A DNA stretch of 23,732 nucleotides from Paludibacter sp. UBA5753 (GTDB taxonomy: Bacteria; Bacteroidota; Bacteroidia; Bacteroidales; Paludibacteraceae), in the NCBI GenBank assembly GCA_002427615.1, contig DIFH01000124.1, positions 308 through 24,039 on the forward strand, read 5' to 3'. Made by a program: the position numbers and the translations under genes. The notes beneath the pieces were generated by a model. The model searched no databases. It was not told where the DNA came from and worked only from the letters and a program-made list of their open reading frames with translations. Positions 1 to 8,743 of the stretch are shown here, piece after piece (within the stretch, counting starts at the first letter, position 1; each line of letters starts with the position of its first letter).

Positions 1-46
1 TTAATCTGTCAAAGTCGAATTAATTTCTTAATTCAAAACATTTCTG

Positions 47-54
47 TAATTTTG
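47..54 (+). promoter_or_regulatory. Bacteroidota -7 box upstream of the nucleotidyltransferase
   Basis: The octamer TAATTTTG matches the Bacteroidota sigma factor -7 consensus TAnnTTTG and lies 23 bases before the ATG at 78. No TTG is seen about 20 bases upstream, where the sequence is only T-rich, so the -33 part is weak. It would drive the nucleotidyltransferase and galE together. Confidence 0.5.
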
Positions 55-77
55 CAGCTTAAACAAAACCAAATTAT

Positions 78-986
78 ATGAAACCAACTTTATTTGTACT
101 AGCAGCAGGGATGGGCAGTCGTTACGGAGGACTTAAACAATTAGATGGACTAGGACCCAATGGTGAAACAATTATGGATTACTCAATTTACGATGCGATA
201 AAAGCCGGTTTTGGCAAAGTAGTTTTCGTGATCCGCCAAAGTTTTGAAGCTGATTTTAAGGCTGTTGTAGTAGATAAATTTAAGAATCTAATCGATGTTA
301 ATATCGTTTTTCAGGACATAACCGATGTGCCTGAAGGTTGTAGTTATAATCCGCAACGCGATAAACCATGGGGAACCAATCATGCCGTTTTGATGGGAAA
401 AGATGTAATTAAAGAACCCTTTGCCGTTATCAATGCCGATGATTTTTACGGTCAGGAGTCCTTTGCCATTTTGGCTGATTTTTTACGAAGTGTTGAAGGA
501 AAACAAAATGAATATTGCATGGTGGGATATCATGTAGGAAATACTTTATCTGAAAGTGGATCGGTAAGCCGTGGAATTTGTGTGGTTGACGAAAATAATT
601 ATTTGCAGAACGTGGTTGAACGTACGCATATCGAAGAAAAAGCCGGCTCAATCATTTATCTCGACGAAAATGGCGAAGAAGTGGCTATTCCGGCAAACAC
701 TCCCGTGTCGATGAACATGTGGGGATTTACCCCTGATTATTTTGATTATTCACTCGAATATTTTAAAGAATTTTTGGCTGAAAAAGGTCAAGAACTTAAA
801 TCTGAGTTTTATATTCCGTTGGCAGTGAATAATTTAATTGTTCAGAAAAGAGTTACATGCAAAGTTTTGGATACACCATCCAAATGGTTTGGCGTTACTT
901 ACGCCGAAGATCGCTCGCAAGTAGTGATTAAAATTAACGAATTAATTCGGAAGGGAATATATCCCTCGCAATTATTCCAAAAATAA
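78..986 (+). CDS. Sugar-phosphate nucleotidyltransferase (NTP transferase family)
   Basis: This 302-residue cytoplasmic protein looks like a nucleotidyltransferase that joins a sugar 1-phosphate to an NTP to make an activated sugar. The N-terminus has the nucleotide-binding signature LAAGMGSRYGGLK (residues 8-20), with G11, R15 and K20 as the expected phosphate contacts. NADD at 119-122 looks like the metal-binding acidic site, and PWGTNHAVL at 97-105 fits the base-recognition loop region. The ATG at 78 follows an A-rich leader with no Shine-Dalgarno, usual in this phylum. galE starts 5 bases after its stop, so the two are almost certainly co-transcribed; this suggests UDP-hexose or related sugar-nucleotide metabolism. 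The exact sugar and base cannot be read from the sequence. Confidence 0.85.
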   Translation: MKPTLFVLAAGMGSRYGGLKQLDGLGPNGETIMDYSIYDAIKAGFGKVVFVIRQSFEADFKAVVVDKFKNLIDVNIVFQDITDVPEGCSYNPQRDKPWGTNHAVLMGKDVIKEPFAVINADDFYGQESFAILADFLRSVEGKQNEYCMVGYHVGNTLSESGSVSRGICVVDENNYLQNVVERTHIEEKAGSIIYLDENGEEVAIPANTPVSMNMWGFTPDYFDYSLEYFKEFLAEKGQELKSEFYIPLAVNNLIVQKRVTCKVLDTPSKWFGVTYAEDRSQVVIKINELIRKGIYPSQLFQK

Positions 987-991
987 AAAAT

Positions 992-2026
992 ATGGCAAAA
1001 ATTTTAGTAACCGGTGGAACAGGGTATATCGGTTCTCATACGGTCGTAGAGTTGCAGAAAGAAGGTTTTGAAGTAATTATTGTTGATAATCTTTCCAACT
1101 CTAACATTGATGTTTTAAATGGCATCGAAAAGATTACAGGTATCCGTCCGGCATTCGAAAATATTGATTGTGTTGATTATGTGAGCATGGACAGGATGTT
1201 TGAGAAATACAGCGGCATAGATGCCATCATACATTTTGCGGCAAGTAAAGCCGTTGGAGAATCGGTTGAAAAACCGTTGATGTATTATCGCAACAATCTT
1301 GTTTCGTTGATTAATTTATTACAATTGATGCCGATTCACAAAGTAAAAAACTTTGTATTTTCATCGTCTTGCACCGTATATGGGCAGCCCGATATTTTAC
1401 CCGTAACAGAGAATGCGCCTATCAAACCGGCTCTTTCGCCTTATGGCAATACAAAACAAATTTGTGAAGAAATAATTCGTGATACCATTCATGCCAATCC
1501 TTGTTATCAAAGTATTATCTTGCGCTATTTCAACCCGATTGGCGCCCACCCGACTGCTGAAATCGGTGAACTTCCGAATGGAGTTCCCAATAATTTACTT
1601 CCGTTTGTAACACAAACGGCTATCGGCTTACGCAAACAATTGCTGGTTTTCGGCAACAATTATAACACGCCCGATGGCTCTTGTATTCGCGATTATATTC
1701 ATGTGGTTGATTTGGCAAAAGCACATTTGATTGCTGTGAAACGCTTGCTCGAGAATAATACCAAACATCCGGTAGAAACCTTTAATCTCGGGACAGGCCG
1801 TGGTTTGTCGGTGCTTGAAATCATTGAAACTTTTGAAAAAGTAAACGGCGTTAAAGTTCCCTATAAAATAGTTGACCGTCGGAAAGGCGATATCGAAAAA
1901 GTATGGGCAGACCCTTCTTATGCTAATAATGTTTTAGGTTGGACTGCTAAGGAAACCGTAGAGGAAACACTCCGAAGCGCCTGGAAATGGGAACAAAACC
2001 TGGCAAAACGGGCAAAGTCGGAATAA
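992..2026 (+). CDS. galE: UDP-glucose 4-epimerase
   Basis: This 344-residue short-chain dehydrogenase/reductase interconverts UDP-glucose and UDP-galactose with tightly bound NAD. The Rossmann glycine motif TGGTGYIGSH is at residues 7-16, the catalytic Ser lies in FSSSCTVYG (S126), and the YxxxK pair is Y151 and K155 in SPYGNTK. RYFNPIGAHP and the later GTGRGLSVLE stretch are typical of GalE, and the length fits the 330-345 usual for the family. The start lies 5 bases after the stop of the nucleotidyltransferase gene, so both share a transcript. Specificity for UDP-GlcNAc/GalNAc as well cannot be excluded. The epimerase call is firm. Confidence 0.95.
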   Translation: MAKILVTGGTGYIGSHTVVELQKEGFEVIIVDNLSNSNIDVLNGIEKITGIRPAFENIDCVDYVSMDRMFEKYSGIDAIIHFAASKAVGESVEKPLMYYRNNLVSLINLLQLMPIHKVKNFVFSSSCTVYGQPDILPVTENAPIKPALSPYGNTKQICEEIIRDTIHANPCYQSIILRYFNPIGAHPTAEIGELPNGVPNNLLPFVTQTAIGLRKQLLVFGNNYNTPDGSCIRDYIHVVDLAKAHLIAVKRLLENNTKHPVETFNLGTGRGLSVLEIIETFEKVNGVKVPYKIVDRRKGDIEKVWADPSYANNVLGWTAKETVEETLRSAWKWEQNLAKRAKSE

Positions 2027-2170
2027 AATTGAAATCAGTTGTTTATTTGATTGAAATTGCAGCGCTACCAATTCCCAAACACTCATCTCGCCTTTGACGG
2101 GACAAACTCTCAAACGTAAAACATAAAACCTGATTGCCCTCAGGCAGGCACAAAATACGAAACATAAATT
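2027..2170. other. Gap between galE and manA with short repeats
   Basis: No gene is seen in these 144 bases. From about 2112 the strand falls into A-rich near-heptamers (ACGTAAA, ACATAAA, then ATACGAA, ACATAAA) interrupted by a GC-rich piece containing CCTG and CAGGCAGG that can fold back on itself. No TAnnTTTG promoter was recognised before manA, so manA may be read through from galE or use a weaker promoter. Confidence 0.4.
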
Positions 2171-3139
2171 ATGCTGTATCCATTAAAATTTCAACCCATC
2201 CTGAAAGACAAAATCTGGGGTGGAAAAAAGTTGAAAAAATTGTTTAATAAAGCTGCCGAAACCGACAAATTAGGCGAAAGCTGGGAACTTTCGGGTTACG
2301 AAAACGATGAATCGGTTGTAACCAATGGTTTTTTAGCAGGAAACAACCTCGCCGAACTGATTGAAATTTACATGGATGAGTTGGTTGGCGATAAAGTTTA
2401 TAATCAGTACGGACTTTCGTTTCCATTGTTATTTAAATTAATTGATGCCAACGAAAATCTATCCATTCAGGTTCATCCGGGCGACGAAGTGGCTGCCGAA
2501 CGCCATAATTCGTATGGAAAAACCGAAATGTGGTATGTGGTCGATGCTGATCCGGATGGAAAATTAATCATTGGATTTACTAAAGATTGCACGCGTGACG
2601 AATATCTCGATGCCCTGGATAATGATAAAGTGGAAGATTTACTTCAACACGTACCTGTAAAAAAAGGAGATGTATTTTTTATTCCTGCCGGATTGGTTCA
2701 TGCCATTGGCAAAGGGGTTGTGGTTGCCGAAATTCAGCAAAGCAGCGATATTACCTATCGTATTTACGATTTTAAACGTGTCGACGAGCAGGGAAATGAA
2801 CGCGAATTGCATACCGAGCAAGCTTTGGATGTGATTGATTTTACGGCTTCACTTCATCCAAAAACAAATTATCAACCTGAATTAAACCAAATTACGCCAC
2901 TTGTTACCTGCGAATATTTTACAACCAATATGATTCGCTTCGATCAGCCTTTGACCAGAAATTACGGCAATTTAGATTCCTTTATCGTTTATATGTGTGT
3001 CGAAGGTCATTTTGTCATTGAATCGAATGATGTAAAAACCATTGTCAACAAAGGAGATACGGTGCTTATTCCCGCATGTATCGATGAAGTCGGACTGATT
3101 CCGCATGAATTAACCACTTTGTTGGAAGTTTACGTATAA
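2171..3139 (+). CDS. manA: Class I mannose-6-phosphate isomerase
   Basis: This 322-residue cupin-type zinc enzyme interconverts mannose 6-phosphate and fructose 6-phosphate, feeding GDP-mannose synthesis or mannose catabolism. The expected zinc ligands are visible: Q100 and H102 in SIQVHPGDE, E119 in GKTEMWYV, and H177 in PAGLVHAIGKG. EIQQSSDITYRIYDF after the last ligand is a family hallmark. The length matches the short Bacillus-like ManA group rather than the roughly 390-residue enterobacterial form. It lies 144 bases after galE on the same strand in a sugar-activation context, and a hairpin at 3205-3235 probably ends its transcript. The start ATG at 2171 agrees with homologues beginning just before the LKFxPxLKxxIWGG stretch. 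Confidence 0.93.
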   Translation: MLYPLKFQPILKDKIWGGKKLKKLFNKAAETDKLGESWELSGYENDESVVTNGFLAGNNLAELIEIYMDELVGDKVYNQYGLSFPLLFKLIDANENLSIQVHPGDEVAAERHNSYGKTEMWYVVDADPDGKLIIGFTKDCTRDEYLDALDNDKVEDLLQHVPVKKGDVFFIPAGLVHAIGKGVVVAEIQQSSDITYRIYDFKRVDEQGNERELHTEQALDVIDFTASLHPKTNYQPELNQITPLVTCEYFTTNMIRFDQPLTRNYGNLDSFIVYMCVEGHFVIESNDVKTIVNKGDTVLIPACIDEVGLIPHELTTLLEVYV

Positions 3140-3204
3140 AATTCATTCAGTTGTTTTTAAAAAATTTGTTCGTTAAAATATAGTATATTAACAATATCTC
3201 AGAT

Positions 3205-3235
3205 AGACCTTTGAGCTTAAAAAGTTCAAAGGTCT
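3205..3235 (+). terminator. Hairpin after manA, probable terminator
   Basis: AGACCTTTGA (3205-3214) and TCAAAGGTCT (3226-3235) pair perfectly over 10 bp, and inner CTT/AAG extends the stem around an AAA loop. It is followed only by GTTTGTAAAA, a poor U-tract. Its position 66 bases after manA and before a new promoter supports a terminator role. Confidence 0.55.
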
Positions 3236-3298
3236 GTTTGTAAAATGAGTTTAACCAACTTATCTTTCAAATTCTTTTAAATTTCAGTTTTATTTAAT

Positions 3299-3306
3299 TA
3301 CTTTTG
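3299..3306 (+). promoter_or_regulatory. Bacteroidota -7 box upstream of the aminotransferase
   Basis: TACTTTTG followed by CA matches TAnnTTTG and lies 78 bases before the ATG at 3385. It comes after the hairpin at 3205-3235, which makes a new transcription unit here likely. The -33 region is T-rich without a clear TTTG. Confidence 0.5.
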
Positions 3307-3384
3307 CAGGATAATTTGAAATAAAAATCTCGGTTTTTGTAACGATATAATACTTTTTTACATAAAACTGAATATTGAGAAAAA

Positions 3385-4584
3385 ATGCCACACACATCGC
3401 AACGTGGGCAGGCAATGCCCGAATCGCCCATCCGTAAATTAGTTCCACTTTCCGACAAAGCCAAAGCCCGCGGAATCAAAGTTTATCACCTCAATATCGG
3501 TCAGCCCGATTTAAAAACACCGCAAGTCGCGTTGGATGCCATTCGGAATATCGACCGTACCATCTTGGAATATAGTCCGAGCGATGGTATTAAAAGTCTG
3601 AAAAACAAATTGGCGGCTTATTACCATACTTTCAATATTGATGTTACCATCGATGACATTATTATTACTACAGGAGGTTCCGAAGCGGTAAATTTTGCTT
3701 TTATGAGTTGTCTCGATCCGGGCGATGAAATTATCGTTCCCGAGCCTGCTTATGCCAATTACACAGCCTTTGCCATTGCTGCAGGCGCCGTTGTAAAGCC
3801 CGTTGTTTCAACTATTGAAGAAGGATTCGCTTTACCTCATGTCGATAAATTTGAAGAACTTATCACTTCGAAAACCAAAGGAATCCTGATTTGCAACCCG
3901 AATAATCCGACCGGTTATTTGTACACGCGGGCTGAAATGAATAAAATCCGCGATTTGGTCAAGAAATACGATTTGTATCTTTTTTCCGACGAAGTGTACC
4001 GCGAATTTTGTTACACGGGAGCTCCTTATATTTCAGCTTTTCATTTGGATGGAATTGAAGATAATGTGGTATTGATCGATTCGGTTTCCAAGCGTTACAG
4101 CATGACCGGCGTTCGAATTGGAGCCATTGTTACCAAAAATAAAGAAGTCCGCCAGAATGTGATTAAATTCTGCCAGGCCAGGTTGAGTCCGCCTTTATTG
4201 GGGCAAATTGCTGCCGAAGCTGCCATGAGCACGCCCCCCGACTATATGCTCGAAATGTATAACGAGTATTTGGAACGCCGAAAATTTTTGATTGATGGAC
4301 TGAATCGCATTCCGGGTGTTTATTCTCCTATTCCCATGGGTGCATTTTATACGGTAGCCCGATTACCGGTAGATGATGCCGATAAGTTTTGCGCCTGGTT
4401 ACTTTCTGACTTCGAGTTTGAGGGTTATACCATTATGATGGCGCCGGCTTCGGGTTTCTACACCATCGAAGGATTGGGAAAAGACGAAGTACGTATAGCC
4501 TATGTACTTGATAAAGAATCTCTGAAACACGCTTTAGTGATTCTTGGAAAAGCATTGTTGGCCTATCCGGGACGAACCATATAA
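3385..4584 (+). CDS. PLP-dependent aminotransferase, class I/II (aspartate aminotransferase-like)
   Basis: This 399-residue fold-type I PLP enzyme should transfer an amino group between an amino acid and a 2-oxo acid in the cytoplasm. The PLP lysine is K236 in SVSKRYSMTGVRIGA; NPNNPTGYLY and SDEVYREFCY are the usual cofactor-ring motifs, and GGSEAVNFAF is the phosphate-side turn. HLNIGQPDLKTP near the N-terminus and the RIAYVL arginine near the C-terminus fit the aspartate aminotransferase-like branch. The ATG at 3385 gives MPHTSQRGQAMPESPIRK, which matches family N-termini; the second Met at residue 12 is less likely. Substrate cannot be decided from sequence. It has its own promoter-like box and no functional link to its neighbours is evident. 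Confidence 0.88.
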   Translation: MPHTSQRGQAMPESPIRKLVPLSDKAKARGIKVYHLNIGQPDLKTPQVALDAIRNIDRTILEYSPSDGIKSLKNKLAAYYHTFNIDVTIDDIIITTGGSEAVNFAFMSCLDPGDEIIVPEPAYANYTAFAIAAGAVVKPVVSTIEEGFALPHVDKFEELITSKTKGILICNPNNPTGYLYTRAEMNKIRDLVKKYDLYLFSDEVYREFCYTGAPYISAFHLDGIEDNVVLIDSVSKRYSMTGVRIGAIVTKNKEVRQNVIKFCQARLSPPLLGQIAAEAAMSTPPDYMLEMYNEYLERRKFLIDGLNRIPGVYSPIPMGAFYTVARLPVDDADKFCAWLLSDFEFEGYTIMMAPASGFYTIEGLGKDEVRIAYVLDKESLKHALVILGKALLAYPGRTI

Positions 4585-4653
4585 TTTACACTATACGAAT
4601 ATCATAATTCGTGTAATTCTCCCGATAGCTATCGGGATTAATTCGTACAATTC
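4585..4653. repeat. Palindrome and AATTCGTG-type repeats before the permease gene
   Basis: The perfect 16-bp palindrome CCCGATAGCTATCGGG at 4621-4636 can form a 6- to 8-bp hairpin. It is flanked on both sides by copies of AATTCGTG/AATTCGTAC (from about 4606 and from 4640). The final copy contains the GTG used as start codon by the next gene. The palindrome may terminate the aminotransferase transcript or be a dispersed genomic repeat. Confidence 0.6.
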
Positions 4654-5895
4654 GTGAATTTAGAATACTTCATAGCTAAACGCATTCATTTTCAGCAGGG
4701 CAAGAAAAATGTTTCTCGTCCTGCCGTTCGTATAGCAACTATTGCCATCGCACTTGGGTTGGCGGTTATGATTATTTCGGTAGCAGTGGTCATTGGTTTT
4801 AAGCAGGAAATACGCAACAAAACAATAGGGTTTGGAGGTCATATCCAGATAACCAATTACGACAGCAACAATACTTATGAGATGAATCCTATTCGGGTGG
4901 ATGAATCTTTCATAAAGAAAATTTCAATAATTGATAATGTAAAACACGTACAAGTTTTTGCCACCAAGCCGGGAATTATCAAAACGAAAACGGAATTTCA
5001 GGGAATTGTACTGAAAGGAATCAGTCGTGATTTCGATTGGAATTTTTTTAAATCGAATTTAATTGAAGGGGATATTCTGCATATTTCCACCGACTCGCTT
5101 GAAAATAACGTGCTTATTTCAAAATACATGGCCAACCTGCTCGGCATGAAACTCGGCGACAGTTTTTTTACTTATTTTATTCAGAATCAGGTGCGGGCAC
5201 GGAAGTTTACGATAACGGGAATTTACTCCACCAATTTTGTTGAATACGACAAGCTGTTTATCCTGACCGACTTGCGTCATGTACAACGCCTGAACGACTG
5301 GGACGAAAAGCAATACAGCGGACTCGAAATCCTGATCAACGATTTTGATAAGTTGGATGAAACGGGTGATGCAGTTTATAATGTTACTGCTGCACAATAT
5401 ACTGCTACCGGTCAGGCTTATTACACACAAAGCATCAAACAAATAAATCCTCAGATTTTCGGGTGGCTCGATTTGTTGGATATAAACGTTTGGGTTATTC
5501 TTATTCTGATGCTTGCCGTGGCAGGTTTTAATATGATTTCAGGTTTGTTGATTCTTATTCTTGAACGCACCAATATGATCGGTATCCTGAAATCGGTGGG
5601 AGCCACTAACTGGTCGGTGCGAAAGATATTCCTCTATCATTCGTTTTTCCTTGTTGGTAAAGGCATGTTGTGGGGAAATGTTATCGGGCTTGCACTTTGC
5701 GCCATCCAGTATTTTACAGGCATTATTCCCCTCGATCCCGAGGCATATTACGTTTCCACCGTTCCCATTGCTTTTAATTGGTTCTACTTCTTGCTATTGA
5801 ATATCGGTACGCTGATTGCTTCTATCCTGATGATGATTGGCCCATCGTACTTGATTACTAAAATTGATCCTGCAAAGATTATTCGCTACGAATAA
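4654..5895 (+). CDS. FtsX/LolE-like ABC transporter permease
   Basis: This 413-residue inner-membrane protein has the FtsX/MacB/LolCE layout: one N-terminal membrane helix (about residues 22-47), a large periplasmic domain, and three C-terminal helices (about 270-300, 325-350, 372-402). ERTNMIGILKSVGATNWSVRK (written as two adjoining pieces around residue 310) is the hallmark cytoplasmic loop that docks the ATPase. Such permeases use mechanotransmission and in this phylum are usually labelled lipoprotein-releasing-system-like. The start is GTG at 4654: an in-frame stop at 4639-4641 leaves little room, and homologues begin close to the LEYFIAKRI stretch. No ATPase gene is nearby. The substrate is unknown; LolE function is inferred from family resemblance only. 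Confidence 0.85.
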   Translation: MNLEYFIAKRIHFQQGKKNVSRPAVRIATIAIALGLAVMIISVAVVIGFKQEIRNKTIGFGGHIQITNYDSNNTYEMNPIRVDESFIKKISIIDNVKHVQVFATKPGIIKTKTEFQGIVLKGISRDFDWNFFKSNLIEGDILHISTDSLENNVLISKYMANLLGMKLGDSFFTYFIQNQVRARKFTITGIYSTNFVEYDKLFILTDLRHVQRLNDWDEKQYSGLEILINDFDKLDETGDAVYNVTAAQYTATGQAYYTQSIKQINPQIFGWLDLLDINVWVILILMLAVAGFNMISGLLILILERTNMIGILKSVGATNWSVRKIFLYHSFFLVGKGMLWGNVIGLALCAIQYFTGIIPLDPEAYYVSTVPIAFNWFYFLLLNIGTLIASILMMIGPSYLITKIDPAKIIRYE

Positions 5896-5919
5896 AACTG
5901 TTTGTTTGTAATTATTGTT

Positions 5920-5927
5920 TATTTTTG
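5920..5927 (+). promoter_or_regulatory. Bacteroidota -7 box upstream of ligA
   Basis: TATTTTTG followed by CAG matches TAnnTTTG and lies 22 bases before the ligA ATG at 5950. CTG at 5898-5900, 19 bases upstream, is a weak -33 candidate. Confidence 0.5.
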
Positions 5928-5949
5928 CAGTTATTGAATTTTGACTTTT

Positions 5950-7986
5950 ATGAACATAAAATCCCAAATAGAATCCCTTCGCCGTGAACTTGAGCAGCAT
6001 AATTACAACTATTATGTGTTGTCCGCGCCTACCATATCCGATTTTGAGTTCGATGCCAAACTTCGTGAATTGCAAGAGCTGGAAGCCGCTTATCCTGAAT
6101 TCTTCGACCCTAATTCGCCTACCCAGCGTGTGGGGAGCGATATTGCCAGCGGTTTTGAGCAGGTGGCGCATGTTTATCCAATGCTTTCGTTGGGCAATAC
6201 TTATTCCGAAGGCGAAGTGCAGGATTTTTATGAGCGTGTGCGTAAAAGCCTGAATGAAGATTTCGAGTTGGTTTGTGAGTTGAAATACGATGGAACTTCC
6301 ATTTCACTGACTTACGAGGAAGGAGTGTTGGTGCGTGCCGTAACACGCGGCGATGGTGAAAAAGGAGATGATGTAACTGCCAATGTTAAAACTATTCGCA
6401 GTATTCCGCTGCGTTTGCGGGGTAATTATCCCGATAAATTTGAAATTCGCGGTGAAATTCTGATGCCCTGGGCGGTTTTTGATGAATTGAATAAAGAGCG
6501 TGAGGCGCAGGAAGAACAACTTTTTGCCAACCCGCGCAATGCAGCATCGGGAACCTTGAAACTCCAGAATTCAGCTGTCGTTGCTTCCCGCAAACTTGAT
6601 GCATTTTTCTATTATTTGTTGGGCGAAAGTTTGCCCTGCGAAAATCATTATGATAATTTGCAAGCTGCGCATTCCTGGGGTTTTAAAATTTCTACGGCTA
6701 TAAAAGTTTGTAAAAATCTTCAGGAAGTTTTTGAGTTTATCAATTACTGGGACATTGAAAGGAAAAATCTTCCGGTAGCAACCGATGGCATTGTTATCAA
6801 GGTTAATTCGTTGAATCAGCAAAAAAATCTTGGATTTACGGCTAAGTCACCCCGCTGGGCAATTGCGTATAAGTTTCAGGCGGAAAAAGCGGTTACAAGG
6901 CTTAATTCGGTTTCGTACCAGGTGGGTAGGACAGGAGCTGTAACCCCGGTTGCCAATCTCGATCCGGTGCAATTATCGGGTACCACCGTGAAACGTGCTT
7001 CGTTGCATAATGCCGACATTATCGAATCGCTCGATTTGCATATCGGCGACATGGTTTTTGTAGAAAAAGGCGGCGAAATCATTCCAAAAATAACTGCCGT
7101 TGATAAAGATGCCCGCGTTCTGATAGGCGAAAAGGTTGAATTTATTAAAAATTGTCCCGAATGTGGTGCGGCATTGGTGCGTTACGATGGCGAAGCCGCC
7201 CATTATTGTCCCAATGAAAATGCCTGTCCGCCTCAGATTAAAGGAAAAATGGAACACTTCGTGAGCCGGAAAGCCATGAATATAGATGGATTGGGAAGCG
7301 AAACCATTAATTTGCTTTACGAAAATAATTTACTTAACAATATTGCCGATATTTATGAATTAAAGGTGGCCGACCTGGCGCGCCTGGAACGTTTGGGCAA
7401 TAAATCGGCTTTGAATATAAAAACTGCATGCGAAAAATCGAAAGAAGTTCCTTTCGAGAGAGTTGTTTTTGCGCTCGGTATTCGTTTTGTGGGTGAAACG
7501 GTGGCTAAAAAATTAGCTTTTGCATTTAAAAATATCGAAGCGCTCGAAAGTGCAACTTACGATGAGTTGATAGCAGTGGATGAAATTGGCGACCGGATTG
7601 CACAAAGTGTAATGCGTTATTTTGCCGAAGAACGAAATATCAAAATGTTGACCCGGCTGAAATCATTCGGTTTACAAATGAGCCTTTCGGAAGAAAAATT
7701 ACAGGTTGCCGGCGATGCTTTGAAAGGCTTATCCATTGTTATCAGCGGAACTTTTGCCCATCATTCGCGGGACGAATACAAAACCCTGATTGAGCAGCAT
7801 GGCGGTAAAAACGTGGGAAGTGTGTCGTCAAAAACATCGTTCATTCTTGCCGGTGAAAATATGGGACCCGAAAAACTGAAAAAAGCCCAAAGCTTAGGTG
7901 TGAAATTAGTAAATGAAGATGAATTCTTGACTATGTTGGGCAATGTAAAGGAAGAGAAACAAGGATTTACGGGTACTTTGTTTTAA
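5950..7986 (+). CDS. ligA: NAD-dependent DNA ligase
   Basis: This 678-residue enzyme seals nicks in duplex DNA using NAD and is essential for replication and repair. The N-terminal Ia domain has HNYNYYVL and ISDFEFD; the adenylated lysine is K112 in CELKYDGTSISL. The adenylation domain continues with GEKGDDVTANV and NPRNAASGTLK, followed by the OB fold with VGRTGAVTPVA. A four-cysteine zinc finger is intact (C402, C405, C420, C426). Helix-hairpin-helix repeats follow, then a C-terminal BRCT domain (about residues 589-665). Length and domain order are standard. The ATG at 5950 is preferred to a TTG nine bases upstream, since it gives the usual short N-terminus and lies just behind the -7 box. 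Confidence 0.97.
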   Translation: MNIKSQIESLRRELEQHNYNYYVLSAPTISDFEFDAKLRELQELEAAYPEFFDPNSPTQRVGSDIASGFEQVAHVYPMLSLGNTYSEGEVQDFYERVRKSLNEDFELVCELKYDGTSISLTYEEGVLVRAVTRGDGEKGDDVTANVKTIRSIPLRLRGNYPDKFEIRGEILMPWAVFDELNKEREAQEEQLFANPRNAASGTLKLQNSAVVASRKLDAFFYYLLGESLPCENHYDNLQAAHSWGFKISTAIKVCKNLQEVFEFINYWDIERKNLPVATDGIVIKVNSLNQQKNLGFTAKSPRWAIAYKFQAEKAVTRLNSVSYQVGRTGAVTPVANLDPVQLSGTTVKRASLHNADIIESLDLHIGDMVFVEKGGEIIPKITAVDKDARVLIGEKVEFIKNCPECGAALVRYDGEAAHYCPNENACPPQIKGKMEHFVSRKAMNIDGLGSETINLLYENNLLNNIADIYELKVADLARLERLGNKSALNIKTACEKSKEVPFERVVFALGIRFVGETVAKKLAFAFKNIEALESATYDELIAVDEIGDRIAQSVMRYFAEERNIKMLTRLKSFGLQMSLSEEKLQVAGDALKGLSIVISGTFAHHSRDEYKTLIEQHGGKNVGSVSSKTSFILAGENMGPEKLKKAQSLGVKLVNEDEFLTMLGNVKEEKQGFTGTLF

Positions 7987-8029
7987 TCTTGTAATTCTTT
8001 TTTTTTATCGAAGGAGAATTTTTTAGTAA

Positions 8030-8066
8030 TTGATTTTCAGTTCGACAAAGTCGAACTGAAAATCAA
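8030..8066. repeat. Long perfect palindromic hairpin, copy 1 of a dispersed repeat
   Basis: Seventeen bases (8030-8046) pair perfectly with 8050-8066 around an AAA loop; the stem reads inward GATTTTCAGTTCGAC. It lies 43 bases after ligA and could act as a terminator in either direction, though no long T-run follows. The 33-base core 8032-8064 recurs at 13496-13528 with only three differences, so it is a dispersed element rather than a single-gene terminator. Confidence 0.8.
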
Positions 8067-8135
8067 AAGGTTATAAAAACAAAGGGTGCCGAGTAGTTAC
8101 AAAAGTAAACAAAACAATAAACTGAAAATAAAACT

Positions 8136-8702
8136 ATGTTTAAAAAAATAATCAGATTTTTCTTTCAGAAACGTGTAAATAAACATATTAAAGAGGATGA
8201 ACGGGAACGTCGTTTTGTGAATTACGACAATGCCCATACCATCATGCTTTTGTTCGAAAGCGATTATATAGAGAAGAACGCCGAAATACGCAGGATTATT
8301 CAAAACCTGAACGCCGACGGTAAAAAAGTAATGACCTGGGGATACATCAATAAAAAGGAGGTTGCCACTGCCATTCTGCCTGATTTCAGGATTTTACACC
8401 AGAAGGACACTGATTTGCTTCAAAAACCGCATGAATCGTTTATGCTGGAACTCGGTGAAGCCAAATTTGATTTGTTGATCGACTTGTCGGTGAATGAGGT
8501 CATGCCATTACAATATCTGACGCTTTATGCGAATGCAGCTTGTAAAGTCGGCATAAAAAAGAATAATTTTCAGATTTATGATTTTATGATAGATATGGAA
8601 AGCATTTCCTCTCAAACAGAAGAAAGTTTTATTCAAATAGATGCGGCTTTTATTTACAATCAAATAATTTTTTATCTCAAAAGCATACAGACAAGCGATT
8701 AA
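8136..8702 (+). CDS. Small conserved protein, DUF6913-like
   Basis: This 188-residue protein has no signal peptide and no clear membrane helix. It starts with a basic, Phe-rich stretch (MFKKIIRFFFQKRVNKHIK), then an alternating hydrophobic core with TIMLLFESDYIEKN, KKVMTWGYINK and a central FDLLIDLSVNEVMPLQYL. It resembles the Bacteroidota family DUF6913, often seen beside dapA in this phylum; this is from memory of the family and was not checked. No catalytic motif can be named. The dapA ATG lies 41 bases after its stop with a -7 box in between, so the two may be partly coupled. Function unknown. Confidence 0.75.
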   Translation: MFKKIIRFFFQKRVNKHIKEDERERRFVNYDNAHTIMLLFESDYIEKNAEIRRIIQNLNADGKKVMTWGYINKKEVATAILPDFRILHQKDTDLLQKPHESFMLELGEAKFDLLIDLSVNEVMPLQYLTLYANAACKVGIKKNNFQIYDFMIDMESISSQTEESFIQIDAAFIYNQIIFYLKSIQTSD

Positions 8703-8707
8703 AAGCG

Positions 8708-8715
8708 TATTTTTG
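8708..8715 (+). promoter_or_regulatory. Bacteroidota -7 box upstream of dapA
   Basis: TATTTTTG followed by CATC matches TAnnTTTG and lies 28 bases before the dapA ATG at 8744, inside the short gap after the preceding gene. No -33 TTG is visible at the expected distance, so this may be a secondary promoter. Confidence 0.45.
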
Positions 8716-8743
8716 CATCAAATTAGTATTTTTTTGTTACCGA

